Shown one piece after another: positions 23,680-32,637 of a DNA stretch of 64,000 bases. Every line of letters starts with the position of its first letter. Positions within the stretch are counted from its first letter, which is position 1. The DNA is from Bacillus sp. THAF10 (lineage in GTDB: Bacteria > Bacillota > Bacilli > Bacillales > Bacillaceae_I), in the NCBI RefSeq assembly GCF_009363695.1, contig NZ_CP045403.1, positions 414,001 to 478,000 on the forward strand, read 5' to 3'. The translations under genes and the position numbers were made by a program. Below the pieces are notes generated by a model. That model saw nothing but the letters and a program-made list of their open reading frames with translations, did no database searches and had not been told where the DNA came from.

Positions 23680-24592
23680 AAAGCTTCGAAAAGCAATGGA
23701 TAGCACCACACACAAGGGTGTTCATTTTACCGAATTTCATAAAAATAAAATTAGAAATGCAGTCCACACATCAATCACGCAGCAACCGAAACGGCCGAAC
23801 AAGCTAGTTATCATAAGCCTTTCCACCTTTGCCATCTTCCTCTTCGCCTTTTTCATCACAACAGAGTTTCTAGGTCAGCAAAAAAACGAACCTCAAAATG
23901 TTTCCGGCGACGACGTTACACAAACGGGAGAGCTGTTTAGCGTCATGCCTGATCCGCTCTTGCATGCAGGAAAGCCGTATGGCTACATTTTTAGCTTCCA
24001 TGAGCCCTTTGACACGTATGAGGGAAAAGAGCTTTCCGTTACAGCTGTTCACGAGGAGACCGAGCATCGTGTGCAGGCAGTGGAATCGGAACTAATAACA
24101 GAGCCTTCCTCAGGATACACAAGTCTGGAACGCTTTACGACAACCTTTGAATTACCTTATGGCGGTGAGTGGAAATTGGAGGTGTACTTAAACGGCCAAG
24201 GCTACGGAGAAACGGTCGTTCAAGTAGCTGATGACCCGAATCCATTCCAAAAGCAATTAACCAAGATGGAAGTGGAACTAGTCAGAGAAAGTGGCGTTCC
24301 AGAGGATAAGTTAACAGTAACAGATGAACAAATATTATCAGAAATAAATTCTATTATGGACAAAGTAAGTTGGGACACAACGATTGAAGTTTCATGGGCA
24401 AAACACGAGGATGTCCGAGCAACACTTTTTTATAAATTAAAAGAAGATCAAGCTGTAAAAAGCTACGAGTACAGAATTTGGATCAACGGGAATCAAAGTA
24501 TAGAGATTTTAAGCTTCAACCCGAACGAAAATATCGGCAAGCTAGAACCTGAAGATGGCAAGCGGTTAAAACAGCTACTGGTGAATGAATAA
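23660..24592 (+). CDS. Probable membrane anti-sigma factor
   Basis: About 310 residues. The N-terminal 50 residues are cytosolic, basic and helical, followed by one membrane helix (LVIISLSTFAIFLFAFFITT, residues about 50-69) and a 240-residue extracytoplasmic domain. The layout and the overlap with the ECF sigma gene are what an anti-sigma factor looks like, though I do not see a ZAS-type HxxxCxxC zinc motif. The external domain presumably senses an envelope signal. ATG 23660 is chosen because AAAGGGG is 5 bases upstream; the ATG at 23663 is an alternative. Confidence 0.72.
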   Translation: MMERKLKKLRKAMDSTTHKGVHFTEFHKNKIRNAVHTSITQQPKRPNKLVIISLSTFAIFLFAFFITTEFLGQQKNEPQNVSGDDVTQTGELFSVMPDPLLHAGKPYGYIFSFHEPFDTYEGKELSVTAVHEETEHRVQAVESELITEPSSGYTSLERFTTTFELPYGGEWKLEVYLNGQGYGETVVQVADDPNPFQKQLTKMEVELVRESGVPEDKLTVTDEQILSEINSIMDKVSWDTTIEVSWAKHEDVRATLFYKLKEDQAVKSYEYRIWINGNQSIEILSFNPNENIGKLEPEDGKRLKQLLVNE

Positions 24593-24607
24593 TGTTGATA
24601 AATGTCT

Positions 24608-24638
24608 AGCACTAGCCTTAAAAAGGTTAGTGCTTTTT
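24608..24638 (+). terminator. Intrinsic terminator of the sigma operon
   Basis: AGCACTAGCCTT / AAGGTTAGTGCT with one G-T pair, a 3-base loop and a T5 run, 16 bases after the anti-sigma stop codon. Confidence 0.88.
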
Positions 24639-24759
24639 CACGTACGTAAATATGACCAAATACCTTCATCTACAGTATAAAAATGTGGATTGTAGGAAGA
24701 TTATTAAAGACTTATTAATAGGATGCTGCAAGGTTGACCACTAAAAAATGGAGAATGCT

Positions 24760-26244
24760 ATGTTTAAAAAAAATCGTCCAAAAAAACCAATGTCACCTGT
24801 TCAACCAAATTATGAAGATTATTTGAAAAACACCTTACATATTGAAGATGTGAACAAGATCCCTAAAGAACAAGAGCCATTCTGCAATATTATGAGGAGG
24901 GCCTTTAAGGATTGTGATGATTTTCAATTTCATTACATACCTAGCAGCGGAACAGAAGGAATCTATATTTATTTTTTTAAGGGAATAGCAGATATTGAAA
25001 AGCTAGAGCAGGTTTTGTTACTAAAAAATCCTTTCCAATTATCGGACATGGAAAGGAGAGTGGAGAGAAATATCCAGAATTCCGATTACATAGAAGCGGA
25101 TAACTGGAAGCATTGTATTCAAGATTGTTTGGATGGGAATATTATCCTTCACTTGCCAGAAAGTAACCCGATTATCGTGAAATACAGGAAAACAGAAAAA
25201 AGGAATTTAACAGAACCGACGACACAATACCAAGTTTATGGACCTAAGATTGGCTTCATTGAGGATAGTCGAACCAATATTGCTTTAATAAGAAATATGA
25301 TAAAGGACCCTAGATTAAAGTTAAAAGAGTTTACCATTGGCACGTTGAGTCATACCCATGTTGGTCTTTTGTATTTAGATGAATATGTCGATCCAGAGCT
25401 TTTAACGCTGGTGACGAAACGTCTCGAGCATTTTAAAATGGAGCAGTTAAATGATAGTGGAGAACTTGCAAAGGAGATCGTGGATTTTCCATTATCCATC
25501 TTTCCTCAAGTATACGAAACAGAGAGGCCAGATTTTGCTTCGGTTGCCTTGAGTCAGGGGAAAATAGTGGTGGTAATTGATAACTCTACGTTTTGTCTAG
25601 TCTTACCGATTACTTTATTTAATTTGATTGAAATTAGCCCAGATAACTATCGAATGGCTTTGGATAATTCGTTTATTAGGTTTTTAAGAATCACGTCCAT
25701 TTTGGTTGCCACCATTCTTCCGGCTTTATATGTGGCGCTTGTAGGGTATCATCCGGAATTGTTACCCACAACCCTTGCATTGTCTATTGCTGAATCCAGA
25801 AACAATATCCCGTTTCCCGTATATTTAGAAGCGTTGATGATGATTTTTGCATTGGACATTCTAGTCGAAGCTAGTATCCGATTGCCAAGTTTCGTAGGGC
25901 AAACGATAGGAATTGTAGGGGGGTTAGTAATAGGTCAAGCGGCAGTAGAGGCAGGTCTGGTTAGTAATACGATGATTATCGTAAGTGCTCTAACGGCAAT
26001 TACTTCCTTCACTCTTCCAACCTGGCACTTAATTTCATCCTGGAGAATAGCAAGATATTTCATTCTTTTTGCTTCTTCTTTTTTGGGACTTTTCGGATTA
26101 GCTGTTGGAGTAGCTTTTCTCACTTTACATCTTTGTAACTTAAAATCTTTCGGAAAACCATATTTATCTCCGTTTAGTCCTTTTAATCCTAAAGAGCTTT
26201 TAGACGTTTTCTTTAGGCTTCGGAATAATAAATACTCAAAATAG
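24760..26244 (+). CDS. Spore germinant receptor subunit A (GerA family)
   Basis: About 494 residues. A soluble N-terminal half (residues 30-270) carries GerA-family segments IGFIEDSRTNIALIRNMIKD, PLSIFPQVYETERPD and DNSTFCLVLP. It is followed by about five membrane helices with NIPFPVYLEALMMIFALDIL and RLPSFVGQTIGIVGGLVIGQ, which are highly conserved in GerAA/GerBA/GerKA. It sits in the inner membrane of the spore with B and C subunits encoded next. ATG 24760 with TGGAGA 6 bases upstream is preferred to ATG 24748. A weak sigma-G-like pair (ATGA at 24652, CAGTATA at 24673) is the only promoter candidate. Confidence 0.94.
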   Translation: MFKKNRPKKPMSPVQPNYEDYLKNTLHIEDVNKIPKEQEPFCNIMRRAFKDCDDFQFHYIPSSGTEGIYIYFFKGIADIEKLEQVLLLKNPFQLSDMERRVERNIQNSDYIEADNWKHCIQDCLDGNIILHLPESNPIIVKYRKTEKRNLTEPTTQYQVYGPKIGFIEDSRTNIALIRNMIKDPRLKLKEFTIGTLSHTHVGLLYLDEYVDPELLTLVTKRLEHFKMEQLNDSGELAKEIVDFPLSIFPQVYETERPDFASVALSQGKIVVVIDNSTFCLVLPITLFNLIEISPDNYRMALDNSFIRFLRITSILVATILPALYVALVGYHPELLPTTLALSIAESRNNIPFPVYLEALMMIFALDILVEASIRLPSFVGQTIGIVGGLVIGQAAVEAGLVSNTMIIVSALTAITSFTLPTWHLISSWRIARYFILFASSFLGLFGLAVGVAFLTLHLCNLKSFGKPYLSPFSPFNPKELLDVFFRLRNNKYSK

Positions 26245-26265
26245 TGGGAAGGGGAGGTTAGATGT

Positions 26266-27366
26266 ATGCTAGATAACACTCCTAATTTAAGAGGTTTTGA
26301 CGTTTTTGCTTTTACTTTTTCCTCTACAATTACGTTAGGTGTCGCTTTTTTACCTTATGTAGCAGATGGAGAAATTCAAAGTGCATGGCTAAAATTAATC
26401 GCAACATCTATTCCTTATTTCTTCATGCTATGGCTTTTAGCAACCTATTTTCGATTATATGGGAATACCGATTTTTTTATGGAGCTGAAAAAGAAGGGCG
26501 GGTCCTTTGTTTATTTAATTGTGACAGTGTACCTAACGATCAGCGCAATTTTTAGTACGATGAAGGTAACACAGGATCTCACGTTTCTCGTTCGAACCTT
26601 TATGTTAAAAACAACCTCTACCTTGTTAATTCTGATCCCATTTATTCTGTTAATCTCACTTGCAGTCAGTGCAGGATTGTTGACCATCATTAGGTTTATT
26701 TGTATTTTCGTTATTGCCGAAATCCTCTTGATAGGTGCTTTTGTTATCTATGGCTTTTTTAGTGAGTATTTCAATTGGATTTATATCCTCCCAATGATAG
26801 ATGTTAATTTCCCAACATTTCTAAAAAGCTCTCTATCTGATGCTGCTAGGTATGGGGGTGTAGTAACGCTATTAGGCTTAATGCAATATGTAAAAAAAGA
26901 AGAGAAAATTTTTGGAGCGATGAGTTTAGGGCTATTTTTTATCATGGCTATTTATGTTTCTCAGAGTCTGGTGGTACTTGGAGTTTTTGGTTTCAAGGAA
27001 GCAATCAATCTAACCTCTCCGATATTAACATTGGCACAATCCATCACCCCAGGCACAGGACTTTTAGAAAGAATGGATCTGCTGTTACTAGGGTTTTGGA
27101 TTATTTCTTTTATTAAAATAGCCTGTATCTTGTTTTGGTTTTCCCTTTATCTATTAGAGCAATTGTTTCCAAAAATAAAGAAGATAGTATTCATTTTCCT
27201 CATTACACCATTTTTCTTCATCTATGCAATTGTGGTGCCTTTTCAGTTTGTTGATCAATGGCAATTTTACAACATAAATGTGTTGATAGCGTCCTTTGTC
27301 ATGCCAAGTATTTTATTAATTTATTTGAACATTAGAGCCAAAAAGTCACAGGGACAATCGTTATGA
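26266..27366 (+). CDS. Spore germinant receptor subunit B (GerB family permease-like)
   Basis: 366 residues with about ten membrane helices of the amino acid/polyamine transporter (APC-like) fold, typical of GerAB/GerBB/GerKB. This is the subunit that binds or determines the germinant in related receptors. The conserved small-residue segment SSTITLGVAFLPY is in the first helix. GGGGAGG precedes ATG 26266. It overlaps the C-subunit gene by 4 bases (ATGA), so the two are coupled. Confidence 0.92.
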   Translation: MLDNTPNLRGFDVFAFTFSSTITLGVAFLPYVADGEIQSAWLKLIATSIPYFFMLWLLATYFRLYGNTDFFMELKKKGGSFVYLIVTVYLTISAIFSTMKVTQDLTFLVRTFMLKTTSTLLILIPFILLISLAVSAGLLTIIRFICIFVIAEILLIGAFVIYGFFSEYFNWIYILPMIDVNFPTFLKSSLSDAARYGGVVTLLGLMQYVKKEEKIFGAMSLGLFFIMAIYVSQSLVVLGVFGFKEAINLTSPILTLAQSITPGTGLLERMDLLLLGFWIISFIKIACILFWFSLYLLEQLFPKIKKIVFIFLITPFFFIYAIVVPFQFVDQWQFYNINVLIASFVMPSILLIYLNIRAKKSQGQSL

Positions 27367-28511
27367 AAAGTGCTATCCTTCTTCTTATTTGTTGCGTTGC
27401 TTTAGTAGGTTGTAATGATATGAGGGAAATTGATGAACGAGGCATGGTTCTTGGTGTTTCTCTTGACCAAGGGGAAGAGAAAAAATATAAGATAAGCATT
27501 CAGCTTCCTATTTTAGGGAAAACCGAAAAAAGTGGAACAGGACCACCAAAATCTGGAGAGTTCGAAGTGATGACAAGTGAAGGAGATACGGTTTGGGAAG
27601 CCATCACCAATTTAGAAACCAAAACACCAAACGTGCTATTCTTTGGTCAGCTAAAGGTCATCGTCATTTCTGAAGAAATCGCTTCAACCAACATAAATGG
27701 TGCATTGGATTTAGTCGATCGCATTCCAGATATCGGCAATAAAGTGTTCCTAATCATAAGCAAAGATGAAGAAGCAAGTAAGTTTTTACGAACTGAATCC
27801 TCGCTGATAAAGCTTCCGTCTTTATACTTAAACCGTTTCTTTGGTGCAGATAAAAAAATTGAACGTACCCAACCAGTAAGGATTTTTGAGTACAGAAGAG
27901 ATAGAAATGCCGTTTCATCAGCAGCAATCATTCCTTTTGCTCAGACATTGGATAGTGAGATAATCATTGAGGATGTTGGGGTTTTAAAAGATGATAAATT
28001 GGTTGAAAAGCTTCAAGGTAGGGAGGTTGCTGCAAACCAACTAATCAAAGGAGAAAAAGTGGAAGAGATGAACTATGTCACAAACGTACATTCAGGTGGC
28101 AAAGAAATCTCTGTTTCTTTATCGCGAATTATGCTGAAAAGTAAGGTCACTATACCTCAAACAAAACCAGTGTCTATTGAAATTTCCATAAGGGGAAAAG
28201 GTAATATTGTTGAGCTTTCAACAGGAGAAACAACAAAAGAATTCATTAAAAATTTAGAGTCAAAGATGGAAAAAGAAATACAAAAAGATGTGGAGGCAAC
28301 CATCAAGAAAATGCAAAATGCGAATGCGGAGCCCTGGTTATTGGGACAGCGAATTTGGATAAAGGATCGTAAAAACTACCAATCACTAAATTGGAAGGAA
28401 ACAGGATTCCAAGAAGCAACGTTTACCGTAAAAGTAGATTTCGAAGTAGAAACAACAGGGCAGAAGGGTCTATATAATAAAAACCCTATACCAAGAAGTT
28501 TCAACTGGTGA
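27363..28511 (+). CDS. Spore germinant receptor subunit C (GerC family lipoprotein)
   Basis: 382 residues. The lipoprotein signal ends in LVGC (residues 14-17 of MKSAILLLICCVALVGCND), immediately followed by the family motif DMREIDERGMVLGVSLDQ. The Ger(x)C fold continues with VWEAITNLETKTPNVLFFGQ and ends at FEVETTGQKGLYNKNP. It is anchored on the outer face of the inner spore membrane with subunits A and B. It is last in the A-B-C operon. The germinant cannot be predicted. Confidence 0.93.
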   Translation: MKSAILLLICCVALVGCNDMREIDERGMVLGVSLDQGEEKKYKISIQLPILGKTEKSGTGPPKSGEFEVMTSEGDTVWEAITNLETKTPNVLFFGQLKVIVISEEIASTNINGALDLVDRIPDIGNKVFLIISKDEEASKFLRTESSLIKLPSLYLNRFFGADKKIERTQPVRIFEYRRDRNAVSSAAIIPFAQTLDSEIIIEDVGVLKDDKLVEKLQGREVAANQLIKGEKVEEMNYVTNVHSGGKEISVSLSRIMLKSKVTIPQTKPVSIEISIRGKGNIVELSTGETTKEFIKNLESKMEKEIQKDVEATIKKMQNANAEPWLLGQRIWIKDRKNYQSLNWKETGFQEATFTVKVDFEVETTGQKGLYNKNPIPRSFNW

Positions 28512-28540
28512 TTTTCTACAATAAAAAGGAAACCCAAAAG

Positions 28541-28572
28541 CCACCCCGTCCGTATAGAAGAAGAAGGGGTGG
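28541..28572 (+). promoter_or_regulatory. Hairpin enclosing the ribosome binding site of the zinc-ribbon gene
   Basis: CCACCCC (28541-28547) pairs with GGGGTGG (28566-28572), which is the ribosome binding site for ATG 28579. The loop is 18 bases. There is no T-run. It could lower translation of read-through mRNA from the ger operon. Confidence 0.4.
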
Positions 28573-28578
28573 TCCATA

Positions 28579-28797
28579 ATGATCTATTTCGCGCTCATCT
28601 TATTAGGCATTGTCATCGCTATACCGATTTTATTAGTCAATAAGTTTGAAAGCTCGATGCGCAGCTTTTTTCGCGGAGGGTTTGGTGGATTAGGGCAAGG
28701 GGAAAATAGTAATTACATAACCTGCACGAAATGTCAGACGAAAATAAAAAGAGTGCACACTGCGCCATATTGCGAAAAATGCAGACAATTTTTTTAA
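28579..28797 (+). CDS. Small membrane-anchored zinc-ribbon protein
   Basis: 72 residues: an N-terminal membrane helix (ALILLGIVIAIPILLV), a glycine-rich linker (RGGFGGLGQGEN) and a C-terminal zinc ribbon with four cysteines in two CxxC pairs (CTKCQTKI...YCEKCRQFF). The cysteines are complete, so zinc binding is likely. The function is unknown. It has its ribosome site within a hairpin. Confidence 0.7.
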   Translation: MIYFALILLGIVIAIPILLVNKFESSMRSFFRGGFGGLGQGENSNYITCTKCQTKIKRVHTAPYCEKCRQFF

Positions 28798-28809
28798 GGG
28801 GAGGCCATT

Positions 28810-29256
28810 ATGAACAGGCTAAATATTTTAACTTTAGGAACAAAAGACATTCTAAAGGCACATACCTTTTTTAAAAACTTAGGCTTTGATACATCGATAA
28901 GAGGAGAGGAAACAGCTCCTGCCATCATCTTCTTCAAAAATGAAGGAACCCGCCTTGCGCTTTACCCGTTGGAGGAATTGCGAAAAGACATTAATAAGGA
29001 AAACCCACCTGTGGTCGGCGGCGGATTCCAGGGAATTACGCTTGCGTATAATACGAAAACAAAGGCCGAAGTGGATGAAATCTTTCAAAAAGTCGAGAGA
29101 TTAGGCGGCGTCATTCAGAAAACTCCACAAACAGCGGATTGGGGCGGATACTCAGGCTACTTCACCGATCTGGACGGTTATTACTGGGAGGTTGCCTATT
29201 CAGAGTTTTGGGAGTTTGATGAAGGGAACATGCTGGTGATTGAAGATCAGGAGTAA
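28810..29256 (+). CDS. VOC family (glyoxalase-like) protein
   Basis: 148 residues with the paired beta-alpha-beta3 pattern of the vicinal oxygen chelate fold. NILTLGTKDILKAHTFFKNLG opens the first module and YSGYFTDLDGYYWEVAYS closes the second, with the acidic metal ligand in the final WEVA strand. It starts 12 bases after the zinc-ribbon gene (GGGGAGG before ATG 28810). Reactions in this family range from glyoxalase to resistance proteins, so the substrate is open. Confidence 0.82.
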   Translation: MNRLNILTLGTKDILKAHTFFKNLGFDTSIRGEETAPAIIFFKNEGTRLALYPLEELRKDINKENPPVVGGGFQGITLAYNTKTKAEVDEIFQKVERLGGVIQKTPQTADWGGYSGYFTDLDGYYWEVAYSEFWEFDEGNMLVIEDQE

Positions 29257-29260
29257 TGTG

Positions 29261-29288
29261 AAAAGACACGGGATTCCGTGTCTTTTTT
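29261..29288 (+). terminator. Intrinsic terminator
   Basis: AAAAGACACGG-GATT-CCGTGTCTTTTTT, an 11-bp perfect stem with a T-run, directly after the VOC gene. The flanking A-run makes it possibly bidirectional. Confidence 0.92.
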
Positions 29289-29327
29289 GGTAGTGTGAGT
29301 TGCAGTATTTAGCGGATCATGTCGACT

Positions 29328-29439
29328 GGCTGATAAGTAGGCTGTTTTGGCTGATAAAATGAAAAAGTGGCTGATAAATAGTCCATTTCCGCTGATAAAA
29401 CAAAAAAGTGGCTGATAAATCAAGATTTCCGCTGATAAC
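29328..29439. repeat. 20-21 bp tandem array, GGCTGATAA core
   Basis: Six copies of GGCTGATAA or CGCTGATAA start at 29328, 29349, 29369, 29390, 29410 and 29430. Spacers alternate between an A-rich type (AATGAAAAAGT) and a type ending in ATTTCC, so the higher-order period is about 41 bp. It lies between the convergent VOC gene and the reductase gene. Confidence 0.85.
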
Positions 29440-29496
29440 CTTTCGCCGCCTTAAGACCTTAAGACTTAACCCCGATTACCTTTTTCCAAAAGCCCT

Positions 29497-30420
29497 TTAA
29501 ATCAAACTCCGCTGCGCTTCATAAATCCGCAAATTCGCATAAATTTTCTCCAAGGTCGGCGCTCCCACACCATTTTCAAGAGCAACTTCAAGCAAATACC
29601 CATAAAAATGCTCCGCTTCCACAGAAAGCCCCTTTTCCATGTCACGCTGCATCGAGGATTTCATGGAACCGGCAATCGAATGAAGCTTATCCCAGTTGCC
29701 ATCCACAATACCTTCACCAAGCGGCGCGTCCACTGTCTTCATGATAGCAGCAACCTCCTCAAGCGTCTGACGAATGGTTACCGCACCAAGCGCATCCTCC
29801 CGAATCGGCCCAATCGGAGAGCGGAACAACGATGTCACACCAGCAAGGGTTGCAATGAACAGATACTTGTGCCACATTGCCTGATCCATGTTTTCAGAAA
29901 GCTCAAAGTTTGCTTTTGTGCCGCTAAAAGCATCTGCAATTCTCGTCATTCGGTCTGATTTTTCCCCGCTGCGTTCCCCAAACACCAAGTCATGAATAGC
30001 ACTAGTTTGCACTACAGCCCCATCTGCATCCAAGGTCGCCTCTACAAAGCAAAGGCCACCAAGCACCTGCTGTTCACCTAACACCTCTGTTAGCTTTTTC
30101 ATATGTGCCATCCCATTTAACAATGGAACCACAACCGTTTTTGGACCGATATAGGGATTCACGTCCTTAAGCGCGGCATCCAGATGATACGCCTTCATGG
30201 ACAACAAGATGACATCAAATGGCTCTGATGCTTCTCCACTCACTAGAAGCTTTGGCGACAATACGACATCTCCATGCATACTCTTAATCACCAAGCCAGT
30301 CTTCTCAAGCTGTTGCTTCCTGCCTTCCCGCACCAAAAACGTAACATCTTCCCCTTTTTCTAATAGCCTGCCGCCAAAATACCCACCAACAGCACCTGCA
30401 CCAACCACAAGAATCTTCAT
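29497..30420 (-). CDS. Ketopantoate reductase-like (ApbA/PanE family)
   Basis: 307 residues from the ATG at 30420, which has a GGGAGGGA site 6-7 bases upstream. The NADP-binding motif ILVVGAGAVGGYFGGRLLEK is at the N-terminus, followed by ILLSMKAYHLDAAL and VVPLLNGMAHMKKL. The C-terminal helical domain has the family MWHKYLFIATLAGVTSLFR. It likely reduces 2-dehydropantoate in pantothenate synthesis or a related 2-keto acid. Many Bacillus carry several paralogues and no other pan genes are here, so the exact substrate is uncertain. Confidence 0.85.
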   Translation of the reverse strand: MKILVVGAGAVGGYFGGRLLEKGEDVTFLVREGRKQQLEKTGLVIKSMHGDVVLSPKLLVSGEASEPFDVILLSMKAYHLDAALKDVNPYIGPKTVVVPLLNGMAHMKKLTEVLGEQQVLGGLCFVEATLDADGAVVQTSAIHDLVFGERSGEKSDRMTRIADAFSGTKANFELSENMDQAMWHKYLFIATLAGVTSLFRSPIGPIREDALGAVTIRQTLEEVAAIMKTVDAPLGEGIVDGNWDKLHSIAGSMKSSMQRDMEKGLSVEAEHFYGYLLEVALENGVGAPTLEKIYANLRIYEAQRSLI

Positions 30421-30530
30421 CAACAATCCCTCCCTATATGTATGATTATATTGTAACAGCAATATTAAGTTATCGCTTCCATCCTGCTTCACGTGGACAT
30501 CTTTTGCTATAGTAAAAGGGAGGTGACAGA

Positions 30531-31292
30531 ATGAAAAGTGATAAAGTATTTCAAGCATATGTAAAAGAAACAGAGACCAGCTTTTCGGGATGGGACTTCT
30601 CTCATATAACTGAAACTGGCAGAATGGCGAATGGGCTGTTGAGCTGGTCCTATGGCAGCATCGCTAAAGAATTGATGACAGGAGCAAGTGCCATGCTCGA
30701 CATGGGAACAGGTGGCGGGGAGCTGCTATCTAAGCTACAGCCATATCCACCAACGGTTTGTGCCACAGAGGGCTACAAACCAAACTACCCGATTGCTAAA
30801 AAAAGATTGGAACCGCTGGGAGTCAATGTGGTGGAAGTAGCCCCGGATAACAAGCTTCCATTTGCAAACCAGCATTTTGATCTAATTATCAACAAACACG
30901 AGGAGTATGACCCAGCGGAGGTAAGGCGGGTTTTAAAGGACGGAGGCACCTTTCTCACCCAACAGGTGGGCGGAGATGACTGCCAGGAGATTAATAGACT
31001 ACTAGGGGCTCCCATCAACGAGGAATATGACCACTGGAAGCTTGAATTTGCGGAAAATCAACTGATGGAGCACGGCTTCAAGCTACTCCTCAGCAAAAAA
31101 GAGTATCCGTCCCAACGCTTTTATGATGTTGGCGCACTCATCTATTATTTAAAAGCCATCCCTTGGCAAATTGAAAACTTCCAGGTGGAGGACTACATAG
31201 ATCAGCTTTACAAGATTCATTGTTACATTGAAAAAGAGGGCTATTTAGATATCAGGCAAAACCGCTTTATTTTACAAGCAGTGAAAAACTAA
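30531..31292 (+). CDS. Class I SAM-dependent methyltransferase
   Basis: 253 residues. SAM motif I is MLDMGTGGGELLSKL (residues about 54-68), motif II follows in CATEGYKPN, and LPFANQHFDLIINKHEEYDP with VRRVLKDGGTFLTQQVGG are the usual downstream strands. The target is unknown. GGGAGGTGACAG lies before ATG 30531. It is divergent from the ketopantoate reductase-like gene with about 110 bases between. Confidence 0.82.
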   Translation: MKSDKVFQAYVKETETSFSGWDFSHITETGRMANGLLSWSYGSIAKELMTGASAMLDMGTGGGELLSKLQPYPPTVCATEGYKPNYPIAKKRLEPLGVNVVEVAPDNKLPFANQHFDLIINKHEEYDPAEVRRVLKDGGTFLTQQVGGDDCQEINRLLGAPINEEYDHWKLEFAENQLMEHGFKLLLSKKEYPSQRFYDVGALIYYLKAIPWQIENFQVEDYIDQLYKIHCYIEKEGYLDIRQNRFILQAVKN

Positions 31293-31295
31293 CAA

Positions 31296-31336
31296 AAGCA
31301 CGAGCCTGCCTCATTAAGGTAGCACTCGTGCTTCTT
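31296..31336. terminator. Bidirectional terminator
   Basis: AGCACGAG / CTCGTGCT stem with a 20-base loop, A-run on the left and TCTTTATTTT on the right, between two convergent genes. Confidence 0.75.
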
Positions 31337-32136
31337 TATTTTCCAACCGTTCCTTCAACTTCAGAAGGCACATTAATGATATCCTTCTTCACCAGCTTCA
31401 ACGTCGCCACAATCAGAAAGCTAACAATCACCAACAAAAGCCACGAGCTTACCTTGCCAAGGTGCACCAAGCTCCATGCCTCCGTTTGATTTGGGTACTC
31501 CCATGCTCCAAAGTAGGTAGCAATATTTTCAGCAACCCAAATAAAAAATCCAATAAGCGCATAGGATAAAGCAATTGGCATTTTGTAGCGAGTCCCACCA
31601 ATCTCATAAAACACCCACGATCTCCAAAAAACAATAATGACAAGTCCAGCCAGCCACCAACGAACATCTATCCAAAAATGATGGGTGAAAAAATTTAAGT
31701 AAATAGCTGCAGCAAGCGGAACGACCAGGCCAAACGGCGGCCACTTCACGAGCTCCACTTTTAACCTCCGCCACGCCTGACAAAGATAACTCGCCACACT
31801 CGCATACATAAAACCGCTATACAAAGGAACGCCGAACACCTTTGAATATCCTTCCTCTGGATACGACCAGGAGCCCATATGGACCTTGAAGACTTCAAGC
31901 GCGAGGCCAATCAGGTGAAACAAGGTAATGACCTTTAGTTCATCCTTTGTTTCCAGCCCCGACCGCACCATGATCCACTGCATTACGAGGCAGATGAGGA
32001 GAAGCCAGTCATAGCGAGGCAATAATGGAAGTGGAAGAACCTGCGTTAATGCCAAGGAAGCGAAGATAACAACCGGAAACAAACAAGATAAGGCCTGTTG
32101 CCACCCAAAACGAATGAGCTGTGTTACTAATCTCAT
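31336..32136 (-). CDS. DUF817 family membrane protein (YoaT-like)
   Basis: 266 residues with about eight membrane helices. Conserved segments include VHMGSWSYPEEGYSKVFGVP, PLYSGFMYASVASYLCQAWR and ENIATYFGAWEYPNQ, which are typical of the DUF817/YoaT family. The repeated G-x-W-x-YP motif suggests an internal duplication. The function is unknown. The gene starts at the ATG at 32136; a GGGAGG site is upstream. Confidence 0.82.
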   Translation of the reverse strand: MRLVTQLIRFGWQQALSCLFPVVIFASLALTQVLPLPLLPRYDWLLLICLVMQWIMVRSGLETKDELKVITLFHLIGLALEVFKVHMGSWSYPEEGYSKVFGVPLYSGFMYASVASYLCQAWRRLKVELVKWPPFGLVVPLAAAIYLNFFTHHFWIDVRWWLAGLVIIVFWRSWVFYEIGGTRYKMPIALSYALIGFFIWVAENIATYFGAWEYPNQTEAWSLVHLGKVSSWLLLVIVSFLIVATLKLVKKDIINVPSEVEGTVGK

Positions 32137-32209
32137 AAATCACTTGCCTCCCTAATTTTTCTTTGTTATTGGCTGTGTTAAAGAAGCCTGTTGATAAAAT
32201 GAGTTTCTA

Positions 32210-32343
32210 GCTGTTGATTGGAGCAAATGGCGAAGACTCTTCTCGGGAACGAAGCGATTGACGGGAGACCCCACAGGAGGTTGCTCCGAAGAGGCACCCC
32301 AATCAGCCCGCGGACGTGGAGCCTATATGCGGAAATCAACAGC
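32210..32343. repeat. 134-bp dispersed Bacillus-type element with terminal inverted repeats
   Basis: GCTGTTGATT at 32210-32219 and AATCAACAGC at 32334-32343 are perfect inverted ends. Inside are GC-rich segments (GAAGACTCTTCTCGGGAACG, GGGAGACCCCACAGGAGG, CAGCCCGCGGACGTGGAGC) that I recognise as hallmarks of a short element present in many copies in Bacillus genomes. It encodes nothing recognisable. The 500-base gap to egtB otherwise holds only AT-rich DNA with a TTGACA at 32443 lacking a convincing -10. Confidence 0.75.
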
Positions 32344-32637
32344 GAAATTTAACAAAGTCTTGTTATTAAAAATATACTACATATATTTATTGTTTATCAA
32401 TAAATTTTTATTGTGTTTAATGAAAAAATGTCTGTTGAATTTTTGACAAAGAGATAGGAGATACAAGAATTTTACAAAGCTTTAACACATCCTAGGTATC
32501 AAAAATGGGTTAGAACATGCTTTATTGGGGTAGAGAGCAATTACAAAAGGACGTTGGTGAAAAAAGGAATTTTCTACGTCCTGTTGGTTAAGTAGTATTG
32601 GTAAAAGTAAAAATTTACTAAATAAGGAGCTGTACCA

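Noticed and set aside
28528..28556. Fourth ECF-type promoter, GGAAAC...CGTATA before the zinc-ribbon gene
   Set aside because: The -35 differs (GGAAAC instead of TGAAAC) and the -10 is CGTATA rather than CGTCT as in the other three, so it is too weak to include.
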